Positions 53,252 through 61,271 of a stretch of DNA of 64,000 nt are shown in pieces. Every line of letters begins with the position of its first letter. Position 1 is the stretch's first letter. The DNA lies in NCBI GenBank assembly GCA_947475525.1, contig CANJMI010000013.1, forward strand, positions 1 through 64,000, in the 5' to 3' direction. The notes below the pieces were generated by a model. The model saw nothing but the letters and a program-made list of their open reading frames with translations, was not told the DNA's origin and made no database searches. Source of the stretch: Polyangiaceae bacterium (GTDB lineage: Bacteria > Myxococcota_A > Polyangia > Polyangiales > Polyangiaceae). Made by a program: the position numbers and the translations under genes.

Positions 53252-53947
53252 TCAGCGAGCCGCCCAAAGGCGCACGCCACCGAGCACACCGGCGCGGTTG
53301 TCGCACAAGACGACGTCCTCCGGCAGCTCATCGGCCTTGAAGAAGCGGGCGTTACCGCCGCCCAGGTAGAGTGTGCGAAAATTCCAAACGGGCCGTATTT
53401 GACTGATGTTTTCGAGCACGCGCTGCTTCCACGCTTCAACCCCGACGCGCGCGAGTTCGCGGTCCGAGATGCGCTCCTCGTACGTGCGCCCATCCCCAAA
53501 CGGGTGATGCCCAAGCTCGAGATTCGGCACGAGGATCCCGTCGACGTACAGGCCGGCTCCCATGCCGGTCCCAAGGGTGAGCACCATCTCGACGTCCTTG
53601 CCTTCAACGAGCGCGAGGCCCGCGAGGTCGGCGTCATTGCACGCGCGCACGGGCCGCTTTAGGCGCGCTTCGAGCTCGCCCGAGAGCGGAAAATTTTCCC
53701 AGCCCGCAGCGAGGTTCGGTGCCGTCTCCGTTTTCCCGCGCCGCACGACGCCGGGAAAGCCAATCGACACACGGTCGAATTCCTGGCCAACCGCGAGAGC
53801 TGCGAGGGCATCGAGCAGCGCGGCAGGCTCGGCCGGCTTCGGTGTCGGAACGCACATCGGACCTGAGACACGCTCGCCCGTGGCATCGAGGACCTCCGCC
53901 TTGATGTTCGTCCCGCCAATGTCAATGCACAAGGTTCGCGGGTCCAT
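53252..53947 (-). CDS. ROK-family kinase, polyphosphate glucokinase-like
   Basis: 231 residues from ATG 53947. Phosphorylates glucose in the cytoplasm with polyphosphate or ATP. Phosphate loop CIDIGGTNIKAEVLD, GFPGVVRRGKTETAPNL, the catalytic base region CNDADLAGL, second phosphate motif LTLGTGMGAGLYVDG, and ELGHHPFGDG where actinobacterial polyphosphate glucokinases have ELGH. The Cys-cluster zinc motif of classic ROK proteins is missing, as in that subgroup. The convergent and divergent neighbours give no operon. ATP preference cannot be excluded. Confidence 0.85.
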   Translation of the reverse strand: MDPRTLCIDIGGTNIKAEVLDATGERVSGPMCVPTPKPAEPAALLDALAALAVGQEFDRVSIGFPGVVRRGKTETAPNLAAGWENFPLSGELEARLKRPVRACNDADLAGLALVEGKDVEMVLTLGTGMGAGLYVDGILVPNLELGHHPFGDGRTYEERISDRELARVGVEAWKQRVLENISQIRPVWNFRTLYLGGGNARFFKADELPEDVVLCDNRAGVLGGVRLWAAR

Positions 53948-54041
53948 TCGAGAATCCGTACCGCAAAAACGCGCTCGGCGTCCATCTTCGCCCCCCAACG
54001 CCGGCTTGACCGGGAGGCCAGAACCGACGATAGCTTCCGTC

Positions 54042-55580
54042 GTGAGCGCCCACGTGTTCGCGACCTTGAGCCCCTTCGATGGGACGGATCTCTCCCCCGT
54101 CACCGCCACCCCCGCAGGTGACCTCCCGTCCCTCGTCGAAGGCGCCCGCATCGCCGCCGCTTCGTGGGCCGACCTCGACGTCGCACTCCGCGTCGATGCG
54201 CTCGCCAAACTCGAGCAGAGGCTCCTCTCGCGTGCCGAGGAAATTGCCTCGCTCGTGCGACTCGAAGTCGGCAAGCCACTCGAAGAAGCGGCGCTCGCCG
54301 AAGTGCTCCCGAACGCCGACCTCGTGCGCTACTGGTGCGACGCCATCGAGGAGCTCCTCCTTCCTACGCTCGTCGATCCTGACCCACTCTCCTACCCCGG
54401 AAAACGCGGTCATGTCGTGCGCGCCCCCCGTGGCGTCGTCGCCCTGATCACCCCATGGAACTATCCCATCGCGATCCCGCTGCGCACGATCGTCCCCGCA
54501 TTGCTCGCCGGAAACGCCGTCGTCTTCAAGCCGAGCGAAGTGACGCCACGCGCCGGTGCTCTGATAGCCTCGTTGTTCGAAGGGCTCGTGCCCGCGGGCG
54601 TGCTGACGGTGATTCAAGGCGGAGCCGACCTCGGCCGTGCACTTGTCCTATCGAACGTAGACGCCGTCGTCTTCACGGGCAGCGTCCCGACGGGCCGCGC
54701 GATTGCGGTCGCATGCGCCGAGAGGTTCATCCCGTGTTCGCTCGAGCTCGGCGGCAAAGACGCGGCCATCGTACTAGCGGACTGTGACGTGGAGCGGACG
54801 GCAAACGGGCTCGTGTGGGGAGCGTTCACCAACGCGGGTCAGAACTGCGCCGCGATCGAACGGGTCTACGTCGTCGAAGCCATCGCCGAAAAGCTCATCG
54901 CGCGTGTCGTCGCGCTGACGAATGCGCTCTCATCCTCGGACACCGGTCGCATGACGACCACCGCACAGCACGCGAAGGCGAAAGCCCACCTCGACAGCGC
55001 CCTCGAAGCCGGGGCGAAGGTACTCACCGAGGGCTCCCCGGACGCCGACGGACGAACGTTCCCACCGACGGTGCTGCGCATTGAAGGCACGAGCGCAGAC
55101 TCCCTGGTGATGACCGAGGAGACGTTCGGCCCACTCTTGCCCATTCAAGTCGTGGCCGACGAAAACGAAGCGATTCGCTTGACAAACGCATCGCGCTACG
55201 CGCTGACCACAAGCATTTGGACCAAGAAAACGCGCCACGCGCAGGCGCTCGCGACACGCCTCCGAAGCGGCGTCGTGACCATCAACAACCACGCGTTCAC
55301 CGCGGCCCTCGCGGCCACCCCGTGGACGGGAGTCGGCGACACCGGAACCGGCGTTACGAACGGCCCTCATTGTTTGACGAGCCTCACTCGACCTCGGTTG
55401 ATCCTCGTCGACACCAACTCTGCGTCGCGTGAACTTTGGTGGTACCCGTACACGCCCGCGCTGCGCACGGTTGCATTCGCGATGGCCGTCGTCCGCGGAG
55501 GCGGCGGCTTTTTCGCTCGCGTCGCGGCCCTCGCAAAGCTCGTCCCCGCGCTCGTGAAGCGTCTCTTTTTTCGAGGGTAA
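54042..55580 (+). CDS. NAD(P)-dependent aldehyde dehydrogenase
   Basis: 512 residues from GTG 54042; an open frame upstream overlaps the glucokinase and is not coding. Oxidises an aldehyde to the acid. Active-site Asn in PWNYP, Glu in LELGGKDAA, and nucleophile Cys in NAGQNCAAIERVYV are present, with FTGSVPTGR in the cofactor fold and EETFGPLLP near the end. A C-terminal tail of about 55 residues (hydrophobic and basic, ending LVKRLFFRG) is beyond the usual fold and may touch the membrane. Ends 1 nt before surE. Substrate unknown. Confidence 0.93.
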   Translation: MSAHVFATLSPFDGTDLSPVTATPAGDLPSLVEGARIAAASWADLDVALRVDALAKLEQRLLSRAEEIASLVRLEVGKPLEEAALAEVLPNADLVRYWCDAIEELLLPTLVDPDPLSYPGKRGHVVRAPRGVVALITPWNYPIAIPLRTIVPALLAGNAVVFKPSEVTPRAGALIASLFEGLVPAGVLTVIQGGADLGRALVLSNVDAVVFTGSVPTGRAIAVACAERFIPCSLELGGKDAAIVLADCDVERTANGLVWGAFTNAGQNCAAIERVYVVEAIAEKLIARVVALTNALSSSDTGRMTTTAQHAKAKAHLDSALEAGAKVLTEGSPDADGRTFPPTVLRIEGTSADSLVMTEETFGPLLPIQVVADENEAIRLTNASRYALTTSIWTKKTRHAQALATRLRSGVVTINNHAFTAALAATPWTGVGDTGTGVTNGPHCLTSLTRPRLILVDTNSASRELWWYPYTPALRTVAFAMAVVRGGGGFFARVAALAKLVPALVKRLFFRG

Positions 55581-55581
55581 C

Positions 55582-56355
55582 GTGACTGTTCGACCGCTCA
55601 TTTTGCTCTGCAACGACGACGGCTATGACGCCGCAGGGATTCTGGCGCTGCGGACCGCGCTCGAGACCTTTGCCGACGTCGTCCTGTGCGCGCCGAAAAC
55701 GAACCAGAGCGCCGCAAGCCATGCACTGACGCTGCATGCTGTCTTGCGCCTATCGCACGTGGCCCCGCATACCTTCGCCGTAAACGGCACGCCTGCTGAC
55801 TGCGTCTACGTTGCGCTCCACTCGGGCGATCGCATCCTTCCGCGGCGCCCGGATCTGGTCGTAAGCGGGATGAATCACGGCCCCAATCTCGGCGCCGACG
55901 TCGTCTATTCGGGCACCGTCGCGGCAGCGCGCGAGGCGGCTCTACGTGGCATTCCCGCGGTAGCCGTTTCGGCCGACATCAAGGCGGACCGCCCCGAGGC
56001 CGCCCGGATTGGAGCGAGCATTGCGAAGGCCACGTGGCATCGATTCTCAGGAACCGATCGTCCCGAAACCGCGCAACTCTTGAACGTCAACGTCCCCGCC
56101 GGACCCTCCGCCGGGGTGCTCGCGACGCGTCTCGGCGAGAGACTCTACGACGACGTCGTCACTTTCCGAAGCGACCCGCGCGGCCACGAATACCTGTGGA
56201 TCGGCGGCTCGGAGGTGCAACACGAGCTGACCGAAGGCACCGACACCGCAGCGTGGGAGGCGGGCTTCACGAGCGTCACTCCCCTCGCCTACAACCTGTA
56301 CGCCGGAGCCGAAGCGTTCGAAGTCGCGCGCTCGGTCGTGAAGCTCGTCGGCTGA
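55582..56355 (+). CDS. surE: 5'/3'-nucleotidase SurE
   Basis: 257 residues from GTG 55582. Metal-dependent phosphatase acting on nucleoside monophosphates, linked to stationary-phase survival. Metal and catalytic motifs: LCNDDGYDAAGI (two Asp), PKTNQSAASHALT (Asn, Ser), and SGMNHGPNLGADVVYSGTV with the conserved Asn and Ser. Typical length. One nt after the aldehyde dehydrogenase, so translation is likely coupled. Confidence 0.95.
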   Translation: MTVRPLILLCNDDGYDAAGILALRTALETFADVVLCAPKTNQSAASHALTLHAVLRLSHVAPHTFAVNGTPADCVYVALHSGDRILPRRPDLVVSGMNHGPNLGADVVYSGTVAAAREAALRGIPAVAVSADIKADRPEAARIGASIAKATWHRFSGTDRPETAQLLNVNVPAGPSAGVLATRLGERLYDDVVTFRSDPRGHEYLWIGGSEVQHELTEGTDTAAWEAGFTSVTPLAYNLYAGAEAFEVARSVVKLVG

Positions 56356-56396
56356 CCCGTCGGGACTTCGGTCCTTCTCGCCTCACGCACGCGCGC

Positions 56397-56711
56397 TCAC
56401 AAGCCGCGTGGAACGGTGTCGAGATTCACGAGATCGAGCGCATGGCGCAAGAGGGCGCTTCGGTTCGCCTTCGTGTAGCCGCGCTTCTTCAAGTCCTTCA
56501 CCATACCGTCGAGTTTTTCGAGCGTGTCGGTGTACATCGAGATGCAGATCACCTTGTAGTGAGTCGGCTTCTCTGCCGGCTCCTTCACTTTGCGCGAGCT
56601 CCGCGCCGATTCGGTCGGAGCTGCGTAAAACCGCCCGCTGAGGACGCCTTCGACCTCATCGCGGTCGAACAATCGAAGGCTCGCGCTTGCCATATCTTCA
56701 GGTGTGCTCAT
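56397..56711 (-). CDS. Small ribbon-helix-helix-type protein, partner of ParA
   Basis: 104 residues. A disordered N-terminal part (1-48, with a basic Lys/Arg patch SSRKVKEPAEKP) precedes a likely ribbon-helix-helix: strand HYKVICISMYTD, helix LEKLDGMVKDLKKRGY, helix KANRSALLRHALDLVNL. Small RHH proteins with a flexible basic arm are ParA partners in ParA-ParG type partition systems, stimulating the ATPase and binding a centromere-like site. It starts 31 nt after the parA stop, same strand, so it is in the same transcript. No centromere repeat is visible nearby. Confidence 0.75.
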   Translation of the reverse strand: MSTPEDMASASLRLFDRDEVEGVLSGRFYAAPTESARSSRKVKEPAEKPTHYKVICISMYTDTLEKLDGMVKDLKKRGYTKANRSALLRHALDLVNLDTVPRGL

Positions 56712-56742
56712 CGTTTTTTCCCTCTGCTCGTTTCAAAGTCGC

Positions 56743-58095
56743 TCACGCGCGGGTCCCAGTCGAAGCCTCAGCTCCACCTTGGCTCTCGAGGTCACCGAAA
56801 AGCACCGCATCGACGAGGCTCGCGTAGTCTTCAGCCCCATTCGTGCCGGGCGCGTGGTCGAAGATCGAGCGCGCCTGGGCGGGGGCTTCTTTCAGCTTCG
56901 TGGTCGCGCGGATAGGCTTGAGGCAGCGCTCACCGAAGTGACTCCGGAGGGTCTCGAGAGCCTCGGTGCATATGCGTGCGCGTGAGTCGTAGAACGTAGG
57001 CAATACTCCCCAGATTTGCAGGGGATGACGCAACAAGGTGTTGACGTTCTTGACCGTCTTTATCACCTGCCGCACGCCGACGAGCGAGAGGTAGTCGCAG
57101 GCGACCGGAACAAGGACGCTGTCCGCGAGGACGAGCGCGTTCTGGTTCATGAGCGAGAGACTCGGCGAGCAATCGACGATCACGTAATCGTAAGAATCGG
57201 CGACCGCGGACAAGCGCTGCTGGAGCACCCGATCGCGATTTTGACGGCCCGCCAAGTAGAGCTCGGCGGCCGCGAGCGTCTCGTTCGACGGCAAGAGGTC
57301 GAGGCCTGGCCGCAGAGTTTGAATCGCGTCGTCCACGCGCAGTCCCATGACGAGGACATGGTAGAGCGAGCGGTCGCACTTCGCGCCGAGGGAGACGCCG
57401 ACGTTCCCTTGCGAGTCGGTATCGACGAGGAGCACGCGATGGCCACGATCGGCGAGCCCTGCAGCAAGATTGACGCTCGTTGTCGTCTTGCCGGTGCCGC
57501 CCTTGTGGTTGAACACGGCGATGCGCTTCGGGCTTCGGCGAAGGCCTACGGTCGCAGGGGCTGAGGCCGTCCGGGCCGCGATGCTGGGGGGGCGCTCGGC
57601 GAAGAAGGAAGTCTGCGCGACATCGCTCGTCGGCTGGGTCTCATGGGGCGCGGCCTTGGTCGCAAGCGGCTGCACTCCGCTCACGCGATCGCCAAGCGTT
57701 GGCTCGACTTCCGTGTCGTCTTTGCGGCGCATCGGGTGCGCGTCTGGAGCGGGGGCACGCGTCTCTTCGGGAGCGAGCGATTGACTGGCAATCTCGCCGA
57801 GCCGCATGCCTTGTCCCTCACGGATGAGCTGCGAGCGGCAAGGCATCGAGCACGCGTAACGTCGCTTGCCTGATGCATAGAAAACCTGCGACGCCAGCGC
57901 GACTCGAAAACGCTTGGCGCAGGCGTCACAGCCCACCGCCTCGTCCGCGACGTCGTTGCCGTGGACGTGGCTCTTCTCGAGACAGACCTGGGAACAGAAG
58001 AAGACGAATCCGCCATTCCGCTCTTCCATTTGGTAGCGAAAAATAACGGCAAAAGACGTGTTACAGACGGTGCAGCTCTCGCGAATATCAGCCAC
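56743..58095 (-). CDS. ParA-family ATPase with two N-terminal treble-clef zinc fingers
   Basis: 450 residues from GTG 58095, with GGGAG about 7 nt upstream. Residues 200-440 are a ParA/MinD ATPase: deviant Walker A KGGTGKTTTS, LLVDTDSQGNVG, VIVDCSPSLS, VPVACDYLSLVGV. Residues 8-38 and 56-86 hold two fingers with exactly the same spacing, Cx2C-x22-Cx3C (C8, C11, C34, C38; C56, C59, C82, C86), of TRASH/MYM-like shape (FFCSQVCLE). A disordered link (95-195) joins them to the ATPase. It is followed by a ribbon-helix-helix gene. It probably positions DNA or a protein cluster; the fingers may tether the partner. Confidence 0.9.
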   Translation of the reverse strand: MADIRESCTVCNTSFAVIFRYQMEERNGGFVFFCSQVCLEKSHVHGNDVADEAVGCDACAKRFRVALASQVFYASGKRRYACSMPCRSQLIREGQGMRLGEIASQSLAPEETRAPAPDAHPMRRKDDTEVEPTLGDRVSGVQPLATKAAPHETQPTSDVAQTSFFAERPPSIAARTASAPATVGLRRSPKRIAVFNHKGGTGKTTTSVNLAAGLADRGHRVLLVDTDSQGNVGVSLGAKCDRSLYHVLVMGLRVDDAIQTLRPGLDLLPSNETLAAAELYLAGRQNRDRVLQQRLSAVADSYDYVIVDCSPSLSLMNQNALVLADSVLVPVACDYLSLVGVRQVIKTVKNVNTLLRHPLQIWGVLPTFYDSRARICTEALETLRSHFGERCLKPIRATTKLKEAPAQARSIFDHAPGTNGAEDYASLVDAVLFGDLESQGGAEASTGTRA

Positions 58096-58247
58096 GCAAA
58101 TCTCCCTTGAGCGCCGATGGGTGGTTAAGCCCCTCGATAAGTGCTCGCGGAAGTACTGACCACGGGCCGCCAACTCGGGCCAACAATTCGCGTCGATTTT
58201 TTTGAGAGCGTGACGCTCGATGCACCGGCCGCTGCGGCGTCGCTCGC

Positions 58248-59819
58248 TCAGTGGCGGAAGTGACGAGCGCCCGTGAACACCATCGCCACGCCGAGCGCGT
58301 CGGCCGCCGCGATCACGTCGTCATCCTTCACACTGCCGCCAGGCTGAGCGATGGCCGTCACCCCGCGCGCCGCAGCCATCTCGACGCCGTCGGGGAATGG
58401 GAAGAACGCATCCGAGCCGAGGGCGCTGCCTTTGACCCTGTCGCCGGCTTTGTCGCACGCGATGGCGACGCTGACGACGCGCGACATTTGCCCGGCCCCG
58501 ACTCCGACGACCTGGTGGCCACCCGCTACGGGCTGCGCGAGCACGATGGCGTTGCTCTTCACGTGTTTGCACGTCTTCCAGGCAACCTCGAGGGCCGCGA
58601 GCTCCTCCGCAGTTGGGGCTCGTTTGGTGACCACGCGCCCCGACGCAACCTCACGGTCGCCCGTCGTGTCGGCATTCTGAACGACGAATCCACCGCCGAT
58701 GCGTTTGAGCTCGAGCCCTCGCGCACAGCTGCCTTCACCGACCCGCACGAGCCGCAGGTTTTTCTTTTTGTGAAGGATCGCGAGCGCACTCGGCGAGAAG
58801 CCCGGTGCAACGACCGCCTCGATAAACGTCTCGGAAATCACGTGGGCCGTCGCCTCATCACACGGGCGGTTGAGCGCGACGATGCCGCCAAACGCGCTCA
58901 GAGGATCGGCCTCGCGTGCGAGCCGGTAGGCCTCGTGAAGGTCACCATGAGTCGCAAGTCCGCACGGATTCGTATGCTTGATCACCGCCGCGGCGGGCTC
59001 GGAAAACTCGCGCACGACCTCGAGCGCCGCATCGAGATCGACGAGGTTGTTGAAGGAGAGTTCTTTGCCGCCAGCTCCGATGCTCTCGGCGAAGGCCAGG
59101 CTCTCGCTCGCCGCATGGCGCTCCCGGTACCACGCCGCGCCTTGATGCGGATTTTCGCCGTATCGGAGGGACGCGACGCGCTCGAGCGCCAAGGTGAGGT
59201 AAGGCGGGAACGTTGCGTTCGCGGCTCCGGCTTGATCGGCGTGATGCGTCTCGGCGGCGGCAGACAAAGTCGCGGCGATGGCGCCGTCGTACGCGGCTGT
59301 GTGGGCGAACGCCTTTGCCGCGAGGCGCTTTCGGGTAGCGAGGGTGGGCCCGTCGGCAAGCTCCGCCTGAACGGCGGCATAGTCCGCGGGATCGCAAACC
59401 ACGGTGACCCTCTCATGATTCTTCGCCGCGCTTCGCAGCATCGAAGGGCCGCCGATGTCGATGTTCTCGACGGTATCTTCGTACGACGCTCCGCGGGCCA
59501 CCGTCGCCTCGAATGGGTAGAGGTTCACGACGACGAGACAGATGAGCTCGGCGCCGAGCCGTGCGAGGTCCGCCGCATCCTTCGATTCCCGCGCGAGGAT
59601 CCCGCCATGCACCCGAGGATGAAGCGTCTTGACTCGTCCATCCATCACCTCCGGTGAGCCGGTGTACTCCTCGACCGAGGTGACCTCGATGCCCGCCGCA
59701 CGGAGCGTGGCCAAGGTCCCGCCCGTCGACAAAAGCTCGGTTCCGCCTTGTCGCAAGGCCCGCGCAAATTCAACGATTCCGGTTTTATCCGAGACACTGA
59801 TGAGGGCACGTCGCAGCAT
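58248..59819 (-). CDS. purH: Bifunctional AICAR formyltransferase/IMP cyclohydrolase
   Basis: 523 residues. Catalyses the last two steps of IMP synthesis. N-terminal cyclohydrolase (1 to about 195): ALISVSDKTG, STGGTLATLRAAG, GRVKTLHPRVHGG, NIDIGGPSMLRSAAKNHE. C-terminal formyltransferase: LRYGENPHQGA, the catalytic KHTNPCGLA, and the end SDAFFPFPDGVEMAA with AQPGGSVKD. Full length with all key residues. Its neighbours are not purine genes. Confidence 0.98.
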   Translation of the reverse strand: MLRRALISVSDKTGIVEFARALRQGGTELLSTGGTLATLRAAGIEVTSVEEYTGSPEVMDGRVKTLHPRVHGGILARESKDAADLARLGAELICLVVVNLYPFEATVARGASYEDTVENIDIGGPSMLRSAAKNHERVTVVCDPADYAAVQAELADGPTLATRKRLAAKAFAHTAAYDGAIAATLSAAAETHHADQAGAANATFPPYLTLALERVASLRYGENPHQGAAWYRERHAASESLAFAESIGAGGKELSFNNLVDLDAALEVVREFSEPAAAVIKHTNPCGLATHGDLHEAYRLAREADPLSAFGGIVALNRPCDEATAHVISETFIEAVVAPGFSPSALAILHKKKNLRLVRVGEGSCARGLELKRIGGGFVVQNADTTGDREVASGRVVTKRAPTAEELAALEVAWKTCKHVKSNAIVLAQPVAGGHQVVGVGAGQMSRVVSVAIACDKAGDRVKGSALGSDAFFPFPDGVEMAAARGVTAIAQPGGSVKDDDVIAAADALGVAMVFTGARHFRH

Positions 59820-59935
59820 GGCGACCGTCTAACGCAGCCGCTCGCCGCCGTACACGGCAGAAGGCGACGCGCGCTCGGTCACATGGCGTTCCCGATCCCG
59901 CACGCTCCTCAAGGTGGACTACACTTGAACGACGC

Positions 59936-61267
59936 ATGCGCACGACCGCCTTGACTCTGGCTCTACTCGCGGCTTGCGGCGCGCGGACCGAGCTTACCCG
60001 CGGCCATCGCGGGAACGCAGCCGGCTCGTCAACAAACGGCGCGGACGGCGCGGGCGGCGCCACGACGGACAGCACGACGACCTCGGTCGGTGGCAGCGGA
60101 GGAGCCGCCCCATCCACCACCGGAACGATGAGCACGACGGGCACGGGCGGAAACCTCGACCTCGTGTGCGACACTCTCACGGCGAGCGGACAGCTCACCA
60201 CGATCCCAACGCTCGGGCCGGGCACCTCGGACAACGCGCGCTTTCACCTTCTCGACGCAACGCGACTCGCCGTATTTCATCGGCCCTTCGACTCGACGCT
60301 CGGACTGCGACTCGCCAGCACGACCGTTGAATGGACCCAAGCTTGGCCGCCCAAGAGTGACGCGCCCGTGCAAATCATCGCGAACCTCAAAGAGAGCTTC
60401 GCCATCGACAAAAGTGCACATCCGCTCGTCGCGGTTCTCACGCCGCACGCAGAGGCACCCGGCGTCGCCTTCGGAACGGTTGATCCCGCCGTCGGCGCGT
60501 GGGTCCCGAAGCTCACCGCGGATTTCTCCGCCGATCGCTCGGTGTTCGTTCGCTACGGCCTCGGCGAGTATTTCATAGGTATGAGCGCCCCGGGCACCTC
60601 GCCCGGCGGTTCGACTCAACTTCGTGCAGCCTTCTACGACGGCAGCAAGCTACGCGGCCCTTACAACGTCGGCTGCAGCGCGACTCCGATTCTTGGCGAC
60701 GCTCTTGCCATCCCCAAGGGCTGGCTGCTCGCACGCACGGCCCCGCAGCAGGCGACCTGCAACCCCGCGCTCCCGGCCCCGAATAGCCAAGCCATCAGCA
60801 TCGATCTCATCGTGGGCGGCATGCCGCTCATCGGCGGAGAAGTCCCCTTCGGCGGAAAAAGCCATCAGCTCGCCTTCGTCCCTCGCGGCGACGGCGCGTG
60901 GCTTCTCTATTGGTCCGATGCGATCACGCTCTCGGGCCTGGCCATCGACTCATTCGGAAAAATTGAGGGCGTCGTTCCGATCGCCAAGTTGACGGAAAAG
61001 TCGTTCGCGTTCGCCGCCGACGCCCTCGATGACGGAATGGTCGTCGTCCTCTTCGACGAGCTCTCGTCGGGTGAAACGACCTTGCGCACGATCGTAACCA
61101 ACGCCAACGGCACCACGATCGCCACCGCCTCCCTCGCGAACCCGCCGAAGCTGACCACCCTGCCCCAAGTCGCGTTCGACCCCGCCACGCGCCAAGTGCT
61201 CGTCGGCTTCGCGGGGATCACCAACGCCGTGCAGTCGGTGTACCTCGCCCGCTACCAGTGCGAGTGA
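59936..61267 (+). CDS. Lipoprotein of unknown function with Gly/Thr/Ser linker
   Basis: 443 residues. Short signal peptide with lipobox LAAC immediately followed by GARTEL, a start seen in many Polyangiales lipoproteins. A linker rich in Gly, Thr and Ser (about 20-72, for example TTTSVGGSGGAAPS) leads to a beta-rich domain of about 370 residues with repeated blade-like strands (LDATRLAVFHRPF, VFVRYGLGEYFIGMS, GAWLLYWSDAITLSG, MVVVLFDELSSG), suggesting a beta-propeller. No enzyme motif. Convergent with lon, 4 nt between stops. Confidence 0.75.
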   Translation: MRTTALTLALLAACGARTELTRGHRGNAAGSSTNGADGAGGATTDSTTTSVGGSGGAAPSTTGTMSTTGTGGNLDLVCDTLTASGQLTTIPTLGPGTSDNARFHLLDATRLAVFHRPFDSTLGLRLASTTVEWTQAWPPKSDAPVQIIANLKESFAIDKSAHPLVAVLTPHAEAPGVAFGTVDPAVGAWVPKLTADFSADRSVFVRYGLGEYFIGMSAPGTSPGGSTQLRAAFYDGSKLRGPYNVGCSATPILGDALAIPKGWLLARTAPQQATCNPALPAPNSQAISIDLIVGGMPLIGGEVPFGGKSHQLAFVPRGDGAWLLYWSDAITLSGLAIDSFGKIEGVVPIAKLTEKSFAFAADALDDGMVVVLFDELSSGETTLRTIVTNANGTTIATASLANPPKLTTLPQVAFDPATRQVLVGFAGITNAVQSVYLARYQCE

Positions 61268-61271
61268 AGGC

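Noticed and set aside
58251-59657. 468-residue plus-strand frame opposite purH
   Set aside because: purH has complete motifs on the other strand.
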